This document shows positions 52,023 to 60,554 of a stretch of DNA of 64,000 nucleotides, in pieces. The notes below the pieces were generated by a model, which worked only from the letters and a program-made list of their open reading frames with translations, made no database searches and was not told the origin of the DNA. This DNA comes from Bacteroidetes bacterium HGW-Bacteroidetes-8 (lineage in GTDB: Bacteria; Bacteroidota; Bacteroidia; Bacteroidales; UBA932), in assembly GCA_002840895.1 (NCBI GenBank), contig PHCZ01000001.1, positions 600,027-664,026 of the forward strand, given 5' to 3'. Position 1 is the first letter of the stretch. Each line of letters begins with the position of its first letter. The position numbers were made by a program, and so were the translations under genes.

Positions 52023-52907
52023 ATGAAAAGAGTTCTCTCACTATTAACATTGCTGGCGCTGGCATTAACTATGTTTGCCCAGACGCAAAAAAAGGAGTAC
52101 AAAGTCTCCGGCTATGACGGGCTTAACGTCTCAGGAATCTTTGAAATTGAGCTGATAAAGAGCTCAAATGAGGGAGTAGTCATCGAAACAGAAGATCCTC
52201 AGTTATTCGAGTTTATTAAGGTCAATGTTTCGGGAAGTATTCTCAATCTTAATTATGATACTAGTAAAGTCCCTTCAAATTTAAAAGATAAAAAAGGGAG
52301 GCCAATCAAAGTATCAATTTACATAAAAGAGCTGGCAACACTGAATATGTCGGGAGTTAGCAGACTATTTACAGAAGCTTCCTTCTCTCCCGAAAAATTT
52401 GAAGCTAAAATTAGTGGTGCAACAAGTATAACTGGACTTCAAATAAACTCCGAAAGTGCCCGAATTGTATTGAGCGGAGCATCCTCGATCTCTTTAAAAG
52501 GTAAAATAGAAACTGCCTCATATGAGATTTCCGGAGCATCCAAAGCAAGTATCAATCAAGAGATTGGTGGACTTAAACTCAGCGGTAGCGGTGCCTCAAA
52601 AATTGAATTCAACGGATTATTTGAATTTGCAGAGCTATCTCTCTCAGGTGCAGTAAATCTTAAGCTTCTTGGCTCAGGTGGAAAGAAAATTGCTCTTGAA
52701 ACTTCCGGGGCCTGCAATTTTGACTCCTATAATTTTCCTGTTGAAGAGATGGATATTGAGCTTTCCGGTGTATCTAATGCAAAGGTTTATGTTACAAAGT
52801 CAATAAGTGCCAGCTCTAGCGGAGGATCAAATATTGCATATAGGGGCGATCCTCAAATTAAAAGCATAGATATCAGTTCTATATCATCATTTAAAAAGAT
52901 AAATTAA
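52023..52907 (+). CDS. DUF2807 (GIN-domain) exported protein
   Basis: A 294-residue exported protein with signal peptide to about residue 20 (MFAQTQ). The mature part repeats short beta-strand units with the motif LSGASxxxLxG (IVLSGASSISLKG, YEISGASKASINQ, LSGSGASKIEFNG), giving the predicted parallel beta-helix or solenoid of DUF2807. Function is unknown for the family. It often follows ECF sigma/anti-sigma genes in Bacteroidota, as here (64 nt after). It may be an envelope stress or adhesion component. Confidence 0.85.
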   Translation: MKRVLSLLTLLALALTMFAQTQKKEYKVSGYDGLNVSGIFEIELIKSSNEGVVIETEDPQLFEFIKVNVSGSILNLNYDTSKVPSNLKDKKGRPIKVSIYIKELATLNMSGVSRLFTEASFSPEKFEAKISGATSITGLQINSESARIVLSGASSISLKGKIETASYEISGASKASINQEIGGLKLSGSGASKIEFNGLFEFAELSLSGAVNLKLLGSGGKKIALETSGACNFDSYNFPVEEMDIELSGVSNAKVYVTKSISASSSGGSNIAYRGDPQIKSIDISSISSFKKIN

Positions 52908-52956
52908 CTAAATTATAACTCTAATTATTATCTTTAATAATTAAAATAAAGATAAT

Positions 52957-54033
52957 ATGAGTTATAAAAAATTACACCAAAGTGCCTTTGTGCTTGATTC
53001 TCACTGTGATACTCCTCTTGTTCTAATAGATGGAGCTAATCTGGGGGAGAGATTGCGCAAAGGGCATTTTGATTTTATAAGGATGAAAGAGGGGGGGCTT
53101 GATGCTGTTTTTTTCGCAATCTACACCTCGGGGAAACTTGACCCCGATGCAGCTACCCGCAGAGCATTGCAATTAATTGCCAGAACATTTGATGCAGTTG
53201 AATCCAATAGTGATAAAGTAACAATGGCCTTCTCTGCAGAAGATGCATACAGGAACAGAGAGTTAGGGTTAGGTTCTGTCTTTATCGGGATGGAGAATGG
53301 TGCTCCTATTCAAAAGGATCTTAGCTTATTGAGACTATTCTATGATATGGGTATTCGCTATATGACTCTATGTCACGCTGCAGATAATGAGATATGCGAC
53401 TCTTGTGCTTCGAAAGATAAAAGATGGAATGGGCTAAGCCCTTTTGGCATTGAAGTCATAAAAGAGATGAACAGATTGGGGATGCTGATAGATGTATCCC
53501 ACATTTCAGACCAATCTTTTTACGATGTTCTCAAATACACAACCAAGCCTGTTGTTGCAACCCACTCCTGCTGCAGGTCTATCGCAAATCATCCCAGAAA
53601 TCTTACAGACCAGATGATAGTTGATCTTGCATCAAATGGTGGAGTGGTACAGATAAACTTCTATCCCCCATTTCTTAATAGTAATTATGCTAAGGATTTC
53701 TGGCCACTTTGTGATGCTTTTGAAGAGGCTCAGGAGAGGTATCGTGAAGACCCGAAAAAATACAAAAAATTGGTTCAAGATGCCGAAAAAGCTATGTTTG
53801 CCCTGGAGAGACCTTCCTTCACTGAGATTGCAGACCATATTGATCACGTAGTTAAACTTGTAGGGGTTAAACACGTGGGAATTGGTTCAGATTTTGATGG
53901 TATAGAGGTTACTCCGGCCGGGATGGAGGGGATAGATAAACTCCCTGTTTTAACCAAAGAGTTGAAATCCAGAGGATATAGTGATGATGATATCAAGTTA
54001 ATACTTGGAGAAAATTTTTTAAGACTATTATAA
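52957..54033 (+). CDS. M19-family membrane-type dipeptidase
   Basis: Zinc dipeptidase of 358 residues (renal dipeptidase family), without signal peptide. Metal-site sequences: HCD (His16, Asp18) in LDSHCDTP, a Glu near GMENG, HSCCRSIANHPRN with His residues, and HVGIGSDFDGIE with an Asp near the end. These are the expected M19 ligands, and family members hydrolyse dipeptides, often with D-amino acids. Its ending is 13 nt before the next SDR gene on the same strand. Confidence 0.93.
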   Translation: MSYKKLHQSAFVLDSHCDTPLVLIDGANLGERLRKGHFDFIRMKEGGLDAVFFAIYTSGKLDPDAATRRALQLIARTFDAVESNSDKVTMAFSAEDAYRNRELGLGSVFIGMENGAPIQKDLSLLRLFYDMGIRYMTLCHAADNEICDSCASKDKRWNGLSPFGIEVIKEMNRLGMLIDVSHISDQSFYDVLKYTTKPVVATHSCCRSIANHPRNLTDQMIVDLASNGGVVQINFYPPFLNSNYAKDFWPLCDAFEEAQERYREDPKKYKKLVQDAEKAMFALERPSFTEIADHIDHVVKLVGVKHVGIGSDFDGIEVTPAGMEGIDKLPVLTKELKSRGYSDDDIKLILGENFLRLL

Positions 54034-54046
54034 ATTATTTGAGTTA

Positions 54047-54805
54047 ATGTCAAAAATTGCATTGGTTACCGGTGCTTCTTCCGGAATAGGAAGGGCAATA
54101 TCAATTTCTCTGGCAAAAGAGGGATATAATTTAATAATAACAGGTAGAAGAGTTGCTTTACTTACAGAGCTTGCAAAAAAGCTGGAGAGTGAATATAAAG
54201 TTAGAGTTTTACCCCTTAGTTTTGATATAAGAGATCAACTTCAGGTAGAACACTACTTAGGCAATTTACCTGAAAGCTGGAAAGAGGTTGACTTACTCAT
54301 TAATAATGCAGGTCTGGCAGTAGGACTAAACTCACTAAACCAAGGCGTAGTTGATGATTGGGAGAGAATGATTGATACAAATATTAAAGGTCTTTTATAT
54401 GTGTCAAGAGTAATATCCAATATTATGATAAACAGGGGAGGGGGGCACATTATTAACATTGGTTCTATTGCAGGTAAAAGTGTTTACCCAAACGGAAATG
54501 TTTACTGTGCAACAAAGCACGCTGTTGACTCACTATCCCGTGCGATGATGATGGACCTTTTTACTTACAATATAAAAGTCTCACAACTATCCCCTGGTGC
54601 TGTAGAAACAGAGTTCTCTCAGGTAAGGTTTAAAGGGGATAATGAACGTGCTGCTAATGTTTACAAAGGATTCAAACCTCTCTCGGCAGAAGATGTAGCT
54701 GAAGTAATTATCTTTATTATCAAAGCTCCTGCACACGTGAACATCTCAGACGTAGTTGTAATGCCTGCAGCACAAGCATCTGCTACTATGATTGATAAAA
54801 AATAA
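54047..54805 (+). CDS. SDR-family oxidoreductase (NADP-dependent YdfG-like)
   Basis: A 252-residue short-chain dehydrogenase with GASSGIG (8-14), NNAG (near 86-89), Ser in GSIAG and Tyr-x3-Lys in YCATKHAVD. RDQLQVEHYLGNLPESWKEVDLLINNAGLA resembles the YdfG group, which acts on L-allo-threonine/3-hydroxy acids. Substrate unknown. It starts 13 nt after the dipeptidase gene. Confidence 0.9.
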   Translation: MSKIALVTGASSGIGRAISISLAKEGYNLIITGRRVALLTELAKKLESEYKVRVLPLSFDIRDQLQVEHYLGNLPESWKEVDLLINNAGLAVGLNSLNQGVVDDWERMIDTNIKGLLYVSRVISNIMINRGGGHIINIGSIAGKSVYPNGNVYCATKHAVDSLSRAMMMDLFTYNIKVSQLSPGAVETEFSQVRFKGDNERAANVYKGFKPLSAEDVAEVIIFIIKAPAHVNISDVVVMPAAQASATMIDKK

Positions 54806-54827
54806 CCTGATTAATATTATTACTACT

Positions 54828-55931
54828 TTATAACCAACCGGCACTCTTAAAAATCTGATCCATTTTTTCTGCAGTCTCCTCCCTATTTCTGTCATCTCTA
54901 TTTGAAAAAACAAGATAGAGGATTTTTTGCTCGGGATATCTGCCTGCATATATCTGAAATCCTCCATTGTTTCCGGTGTGATATATCTTTGTTGGAAATC
55001 CAGGTCTTTTCTCAATAAACCACCCATAACCGTAATGAGTATATGGAATCTCTTGTATCTCAACTTTAGGTGTTTGAGCTTCTTTTAATATTTTTTCATC
55101 AATAAGAAGATTTTTACGTAATGCCAACTCCCACTTGACAAACTCCCTCACAGAGGTATAGATACCACCATCAGCCTTTGTAGCAAAAAATGACTCCTCT
55201 CCATAATCAAACTCTTCGAACTTACCGCTCTCTTTATTTAAAAGGTAGCCGTGAGCCATACGTGGAATTACCTTATCTGCTTCAAAATAAGTAGTTTCGT
55301 ACATAGAGGAGGGTTCAAAAACCCTTTTTTTCATAAATTCATCAAAACCAATACCTGAGCATCTCTCTATTATTGTGTACATCAACTGGAAAGTAGGATT
55401 CATATATTCATATCTGCTTCCAGGCTCAAAATTTAATTTTTCAAGGGATCCGATATAAGCATATGACTGTATATCAGTTGCTGTTGTAACAAAATGCCTG
55501 TCACTTCTATCTCTTGAATCCGGAATCCCGGAAGTGTGTGACAAAAGATGCCTTAGTGTAACGTTATCCAAAATAGAGGACTTAAACTCAGGAAACCATC
55601 TCTTTACGCTATCGTCAAGGGAGAGTTTTCCCTCTGCATTAAGCATCATTAATGCTACTGCTGAGAACTGCTTCGATACAGAGGCGATATTAAAGAAGGT
55701 GTTTCCGTCTATTGAAGTCATTGACTCCATATTAGCTACTCCATATCCCTTTTCAAAAATTACAGAATCACCTTTTACTATTAATACTACAGCCCCGGGT
55801 TCGTTATCAGGATAGAGAGAAGTAAAGAGGAGATCTGTCTCGGTAATAAAATTATCAATTTCTGAGCTGTTAGAATTACAGGAGTTAAGCATAAAGATCG
55901 ATAGTATCAATTTAATTAATAAAATTCTCAT
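54828..55931 (-). CDS. Beta-lactamase-fold serine hydrolase, lipoprotein
   Basis: A 367-residue exported protein with lipobox LNSC (Cys18). The class-C-like SxxK is SVSK (84-87) in IASVSKQFSAV, the second motif is YEYMNP (YxN), and the third is HTGNNGG (KTG equivalent). Such enzymes include D-aminopeptidase, esterase EstB and class C beta-lactamase relatives. The lipoprotein form and missing clear Omega-loop features argue against calling it an antibiotic-resistance gene. It is a single gene, ending 22 nt from the convergent SDR. Confidence 0.85.
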   Translation of the reverse strand: MRILLIKLILSIFMLNSCNSNSSEIDNFITETDLLFTSLYPDNEPGAVVLIVKGDSVIFEKGYGVANMESMTSIDGNTFFNIASVSKQFSAVALMMLNAEGKLSLDDSVKRWFPEFKSSILDNVTLRHLLSHTSGIPDSRDRSDRHFVTTATDIQSYAYIGSLEKLNFEPGSRYEYMNPTFQLMYTIIERCSGIGFDEFMKKRVFEPSSMYETTYFEADKVIPRMAHGYLLNKESGKFEEFDYGEESFFATKADGGIYTSVREFVKWELALRKNLLIDEKILKEAQTPKVEIQEIPYTHYGYGWFIEKRPGFPTKIYHTGNNGGFQIYAGRYPEQKILYLVFSNRDDRNREETAEKMDQIFKSAGWL

Positions 55932-56009
55932 ATTCTTAGTATTAGCCTATTTGTAACTTAATAGTTATATGATATAACACAATTATTATATATACTATAT
56001 ATTAATAAC

Positions 56010-57269
56010 TTATACTTTAGAAATTTTCAGAACTAATCTTAGATAATTAAGAGCTTCCGATGAAAAACGAATGATATTTCGCTCTCTATCTCCGGCAAAA
56101 ATATTTTTTTTAGAGACCACAAAACCTTCGCCTGCTACTGCAATCCATATTGTTCCAACTGGTTTCTCGGGTGTTCCACCTGTTGGTCCTGCCACTCCTG
56201 TTGCAGAAATTGCATAGTCTGTTTTAAAAACTTCTCTTGCACCAATTGCCATCTCCTCTGCGCACTCTTTGCTAACAGCTCCATAACTTTCAATAATTTT
56301 ACTGTTAACACCTAGTATGGAAATTTTCGACTCATTGCTATAAACAACTGCTCCACCTTTAAAAATTCCGGATGATCCGGATTTAGAAGTCAAAATTGAG
56401 GAGATTCTTCCACCTGTGCAAGATTCTGCAACAGAGAGAGTTTTCCCTTCATCTATTAAAGTTTTAAAAAGAGTGCTCTCCAAAGTATCATCAGATTCGC
56501 CATAAATAATATCTCCTAATATACCGTAAAGCTCACTTGAATATCTATTTATCAATGCAGTAGATTCACTCTTATCGCCACCATATACAGACATTCTCAA
56601 TCTTATTCCAATTGCAGGATTTGGAAGATATGCAAGTCTGATTTGGGGTGGGAGAGAGCTCTCCCAATCATTTAATATGGTAGCAAGCATAGACTCTGCA
56701 ACTCCAAACGTTACTATTGTTTTGTGAGTTATTTGCTCTGTTTTGAGGTTATTCACTATCAATTCACACACCTGGGGTACAAGTGACTCCATTTCGTAAG
56801 GGACTCCCGGAAGAGAAAAAAGAAGAGTCTCTTTACTTGAAATTTTAAAAAACATTCCGGGTGCAGTGCCTTTTCTGTTGATAAGCACAGAGCAGGATTT
56901 TGGCACAAGTGCCTGATCTCGGTTTAGGTCCGAAAGTTCAATACCTCTTTTCTTGCAAATATCTTTAATAACTCCCAACTGCTCATTATTGAGGTACATC
57001 TCATCTGAGCGGGTCAATTTTAATAGTGCATTTTTTGTAATATCATCTTTAGTAGGCCCTAATCCACCGGTTGTTATGACAATAGGGTATTTTTCAGTAA
57101 TATCTTCCAAAGTATTTATAATCTCCTGAATATTATCTCCTATTGAAATAATTGAGGAGACCTTAACTCCAAGTTTATTGAGTTCTCTGGAGATGTATGC
57201 AGAGTTAGTATCAACAATCTGGCCGATGAGAATTTCATCGCCAATTGTGCAAATGCAGGCTTCTATCAT
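56010..57269 (-). CDS. cinA: CinA-family nicotinamide-nucleotide amidohydrolase
   Basis: A 419-residue two-domain protein: an N-terminal MoaB/MogA-like domain (about 1-175, IGDEILIGQIVDTNSAYISREL and TTGGLGPTKDD) and a C-terminal PncC amidohydrolase domain (about 265-415, SVAESCTGGRISSILT and SATGVAGPTGGT). CinA proteins with both domains deamidate NMN and hydrolyse ADP-ribose. Length matches the fused form. Its start is 3 nt after the pyrD stop, so the two genes are co-transcribed. Confidence 0.93.
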   Translation of the reverse strand: MIEACICTIGDEILIGQIVDTNSAYISRELNKLGVKVSSIISIGDNIQEIINTLEDITEKYPIVITTGGLGPTKDDITKNALLKLTRSDEMYLNNEQLGVIKDICKKRGIELSDLNRDQALVPKSCSVLINRKGTAPGMFFKISSKETLLFSLPGVPYEMESLVPQVCELIVNNLKTEQITHKTIVTFGVAESMLATILNDWESSLPPQIRLAYLPNPAIGIRLRMSVYGGDKSESTALINRYSSELYGILGDIIYGESDDTLESTLFKTLIDEGKTLSVAESCTGGRISSILTSKSGSSGIFKGGAVVYSNESKISILGVNSKIIESYGAVSKECAEEMAIGAREVFKTDYAISATGVAGPTGGTPEKPVGTIWIAVAGEGFVVSKKNIFAGDRERNIIRFSSEALNYLRLVLKISKV

Positions 57270-57272
57270 TAT

Positions 57273-58304
57273 TTAACTATTTTTTGCAAGGTGTCTAAGG
57301 ACTCTCCTTACAAATCCGGGACCATTATATATGAATCCGGTATAAATCTGAACTAATGATGCTCCTGAGTCAATCATCTCCTTTGCCTGTTTTGGTGTCA
57401 TTACGCCCCCTACTGCAATTATTGGTAGCTGACCGCCTGTTTTGTTATAGATATATTGTACGATTTCTAAACTCTTTCTGTATAGTGGAGCTCCACTCAA
57501 GCCTCCATCTCCGATAAACTCTACCCGATCAGAGGGAGAGGTAAGAAATTCTCTGCTAATTGTTGTGTTTGTTGCAACTATTCCATCCATTCCGGATACC
57601 AGAATTAGATCTATTATCTCGTCTAACTGCTCGAATGTAAGGTCCGGCGATACTTTAAGAAGAATAGGCCTGTATTCGTCAAAATATTTTCTAAGCGTAG
57701 TGAGTCGATCTACAATTTCCGAAAGTGAGTTTATATCTTGTAATTTAGTAACTCCTTTGACATTGGGGCAGGATACATTTACTACAAAATAGTCGACAAA
57801 ATCATACAATTGTGCGAAAGACTTTTCATAGTCGTGGGGAGCCTGATCGTTCGCAGATGATGTACTTTTGATGATATTTGCACCAACAACTGTTCTTGAT
57901 TTCTTATCTTTTAATCTGGAAACTGCAAATTTTACCCCTCTGTTGTTGATTCCCATCCTATTGATTATTGCTTTGTCTTGAATAAGACGAAAACATCTCG
58001 GTTTTGGGTTTCCAATCTGTTCATTTGGAGTGAGAGAACCTATTTCAATAAAACCAAAACCAAAATCAGACAACTCATTATATACCTCTCCGTTTTTATC
58101 AAAACCCGCAGCCAGACCTATAGGGTTCTTAAATTTAATTCCCATCACCTCTTTTTCCAACTTTGGAGATTTATAACAATATAAGATCCTAAGAAGAGGG
58201 GAAAAAATTGGGAGATAGCCCAACATCCGTAGTAAACCGATAACGATATTGTGTGCAGTTTCTGGTGAAAAAGAGAAAAGTATTGGTTTTAACAATTTAA
58301 ACAT
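57273..58304 (-). CDS. pyrD: Dihydroorotate dehydrogenase, quinone-dependent (class 2)
   Basis: Membrane-associated FMN enzyme of 343 residues that oxidises dihydroorotate to orotate with quinone, in pyrimidine synthesis. The class 2 type shows in the N-terminal helical membrane segment (residues 1-45) and in GLAAGFDKNGEVYNEL (about 63-78), NRMGINNRGV, NVSCPNVKG with the catalytic Ser, and GVMTPKQAKEMIDSGASLVQIYTGFIYNGP near the C-terminus. It is first in the two-gene operon with cinA. The spacer to the XRE gene is 43 nt. Confidence 0.95.
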   Translation of the reverse strand: MFKLLKPILFSFSPETAHNIVIGLLRMLGYLPIFSPLLRILYCYKSPKLEKEVMGIKFKNPIGLAAGFDKNGEVYNELSDFGFGFIEIGSLTPNEQIGNPKPRCFRLIQDKAIINRMGINNRGVKFAVSRLKDKKSRTVVGANIIKSTSSANDQAPHDYEKSFAQLYDFVDYFVVNVSCPNVKGVTKLQDINSLSEIVDRLTTLRKYFDEYRPILLKVSPDLTFEQLDEIIDLILVSGMDGIVATNTTISREFLTSPSDRVEFIGDGGLSGAPLYRKSLEIVQYIYNKTGGQLPIIAVGGVMTPKQAKEMIDSGASLVQIYTGFIYNGPGFVRRVLRHLAKNS

Positions 58305-58347
58305 CTTTCCGGATAATTTGGAGCAAAGATAATAATATTTGTACTAA

Positions 58348-58818
58348 TTACTCCTTACCAGGATGGTATTCAACAAATGAGTTGTCTGAGTAGATCATAA
58401 TTATCTTTCTGAGACTTCTTTTTTCCTGATCAGATCTGTTGATTGATTCATTTATTGAATTCTCACACAGTTGAGATGCATTAATACTACTATCAATCTC
58501 ATTATTATCAGTAGATAAAGCAGGTTTTTTAGAAGTGGCCTCCTCGTCTGTTTTCTCGATATTACCAAATAGGGTAGTTGATGAGGTGATATCGTGAGAA
58601 GGGGAGCTCTCTTTATAGACTTTCCCTTTGCCAGTAATCAGCCAATCTGCATTGAGTGAAGGAAATTTAGTAAGCAACTTTTGTATCAGGTCAAAGCCGG
58701 GCTTGTTTCTTCCCGACAAAATATGGGAGAGACCAGATCTCTGTATACCTAATATATCTGCCAATCGGGCAGGAGTAAGCTGCTCAAGGTCCAAAAAACG
58801 CTGTAAACGGTCTTTCAT
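58348..58818 (-). CDS. XRE-family transcriptional regulator
   Basis: A 156-residue DNA-binding protein. Residues 1-60 form a helix-turn-helix with LTPARLADILGIQRSGLSHILSGRNKPG, followed by LNADWLITGKGKV, a known continuation in Bacteroidota XRE proteins. The C-terminal 80 residues are polar and low in complexity with no peptidase or ligand motif. Two perfect TTACATATGTAA palindromes lie 43-78 nt upstream of its start and further related sites lie before queA, so it probably represses itself. Targets and signal unknown. Confidence 0.85.
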   Translation of the reverse strand: MKDRLQRFLDLEQLTPARLADILGIQRSGLSHILSGRNKPGFDLIQKLLTKFPSLNADWLITGKGKVYKESSPSHDITSSTTLFGNIEKTDEEATSKKPALSTDNNEIDSSINASQLCENSINESINRSDQEKRSLRKIIMIYSDNSFVEYHPGKE

Positions 58819-58860
58819 ATATGTAAACAGTTAGTGATACAAATGTAAGCAATTAAATGT

Positions 58861-58896
58861 TTACATATGTAATTATAATATAGATTACATATGTAA
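58861..58896. promoter_or_regulatory. Two perfect TTACATATGTAA operators upstream of the XRE gene
   Basis: TTACATATGTAA occurs at 58861-58872 and 58885-58896, 24 bp apart start to start, each fully palindromic. They lie 43-78 nt ahead of the XRE start codon, as expected for autorepression. Confidence 0.7.
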
Positions 58897-59225
58897 AGAG
58901 GAGAATAGCGATTATATCAGAATTACTTTAACTAGTAAGAGATTCAATCTACTATTAAAGTATCATCTCATATATAATGTAATAGTAACGATAAAATGTA
59001 TATATTAACTGGTTATCTATTAGTTAAGATGTATAAACCTTCGATTTTACGCCTGATAATAGCGTTTATAGCTAATTTTCTATGCAATTATCTATAATTA
59101 ACTTGATATATATTTTATAATGGACTGGTTATCTATATATTATATCTATATAATTTACATATTATTCTGTTTAATTATGTAATCAATTTAAACTCCATTT
59201 TGTGTGCATAAAATTTTGTCTTTGG

Positions 59226-59272
59226 TTACATATGTACCTTATAATGTCTGTTTTTGTAATTAACATCTGTAA
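59226..59272. promoter_or_regulatory. Two related palindrome sites upstream of queA
   Basis: TTACATATGTAC (59226-59237, 11 of 12 matches) and TAACATCTGTAA (59261-59272, 10 of 12) lie 65-111 nt before the queA start. They suggest that the XRE protein also controls queA or a promoter in this gap. Confidence 0.5.
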
Positions 59273-59336
59273 ACAAGTCATTAAAATTGAACTATTTTAT
59301 TCCTACCATATATTTATATAGTTTTGCACAAAATAA

Positions 59337-60554
59337 TTGATTGTGGAGCCTGAAATTAGAATTGAAGATTATAGTTATCATTTGACTGATGATAATATTG
59401 CAAAATACCCCCTTGAGAACAGAGATGCCTCCAGGATTTTAATATTTAGAGACAATTTAATATCTGAATCAAAATTTTCAAATCTCATTGAGTTGTTACC
59501 GGACAAATCTCTTCTTGTATTCAATAACACCAGGGTTGTTCCTGCAAGATTGATATTTCGTAAAGAGACTGGTGCATATATCGAGGTATTCTGCTTAGAG
59601 CCCTTTAGACCTGCAGAGTACAATCGCTCTTTCTCCTCAGCATCATCGTGTAGCTGGAAAGCAGTTGTTGGGAATGCAAAAAGGTGGAAATCCGGTGAAA
59701 TACTCTTTGACTCAGGCTCAGATAAGCTTTTGTCTGAAATAGATCTCAGAGCCTCTATTGAGGCTAGGATTGATGACGAATTTATAATTAACTTCAGATG
59801 GTCTCTTGGTTTTCCTTTTTCTCAGGTTATGGAGCTATGTGGGAAAGTGCCTATCCCTCCATATTTGCGCAGAGAGTCTAAAGATAGTGATAGAGAGAGA
59901 TATCAGACACTATACGCCAAGGAGAGGGGATCTGTTGCCGCTCCAACAGCAGGGCTTCACTTTACTCAAAAACTGCTTCAAGAAATTGATGTTAGCACTG
60001 TAGAGAGAGGTGAGATTTGCCTCCACGTTGGAGCTGGAACCTTTATTCCGGTAAAAAGTAAACTAATCAGAGATCATAAAATGCATTCAGAGCCTTTCTC
60101 TATTGAAATATCTCTGCTAAAAAAGATATTAATCAAAGTGGAAAGACAGGAGAAGATTGTTGCTGTAGGCACAACAACAATCAGAACTCTTGAAAGTCTC
60201 TATTATCTTGGGATTCAATGCAAGGAAAAAGGTTTTCCAAATGATGTTACACAATGGGAACCCTATAATCAACTTAAGGATTACTCAGTAGGTGATGCTA
60301 TTCAATATTTAATAACTTGGATGGAAAATGAGAAGATAGATGTGTTGGAGAGAAAGACAGAGATAATAATTGTACCGGGATATAGTTTTAAACTTGCAGA
60401 TGTGCTGATTACCAATTTTCACCAGCCTCAAAGCACTCTTTTACTGCTTATCTCAGCCTTTATAGGAGATAAATGGAGAGAGATGTACGAATACGCTCTC
60501 AAAAATGACTTCAGATTTCTAAGTTATGGAGATAGTTCAATTCTATTTAGATAA
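59337..60554 (+). CDS. queA: S-adenosylmethionine:tRNA ribosyltransferase-isomerase
   Basis: Transfers the ribosyl part of SAM to preQ1-tRNA in queuosine synthesis. The 405-residue protein has DYSYHLTDDNIAKYP near the start, VFNNTRVVPARL, GSVAAPTAGLHFTQKLL (the SAM/tRNA site), GAGTFIPVKS and NFHQPQSTLLLL, all QueA landmarks. Length is above the usual 340-360, with an insert around residues 80-120. There is no ATG near the start: a stop codon lies just upstream at 59334, and the frame opens with TTG (59337) or GTG (59343). Its 3' end overlaps the convergent gene by 12 bp. Confidence 0.93.
   Translation: MIVEPEIRIEDYSYHLTDDNIAKYPLENRDASRILIFRDNLISESKFSNLIELLPDKSLLVFNNTRVVPARLIFRKETGAYIEVFCLEPFRPAEYNRSFSSASSCSWKAVVGNAKRWKSGEILFDSGSDKLLSEIDLRASIEARIDDEFIINFRWSLGFPFSQVMELCGKVPIPPYLRRESKDSDRERYQTLYAKERGSVAAPTAGLHFTQKLLQEIDVSTVERGEICLHVGAGTFIPVKSKLIRDHKMHSEPFSIEISLLKKILIKVERQEKIVAVGTTTIRTLESLYYLGIQCKEKGFPNDVTQWEPYNQLKDYSVGDAIQYLITWMENEKIDVLERKTEIIIVPGYSFKLADVLITNFHQPQSTLLLLISAFIGDKWREMYEYALKNDFRFLSYGDSSILFR

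Larger units (their letters stand above)
58819..59336. other. 518-bp AT-rich gap with palindrome sites
   Basis: No gene or RNA gene is visible. The gap between the divergent XRE and queA genes is very AT-rich and contains four TTACATATGTAA-type sites, two near each end. Single half-sites (TTACAT at 59155-59160, ATGTAA at 58843-58848) are scattered in it. Size and base composition are out of line with the other gaps in the window. Confidence 0.6.

Noticed and set aside
54828-55931. Beta-lactamase resistance gene
   Set aside because: Fold and SxxK are shared with many peptidases and esterases. Nothing specific to beta-lactam hydrolysis is visible.
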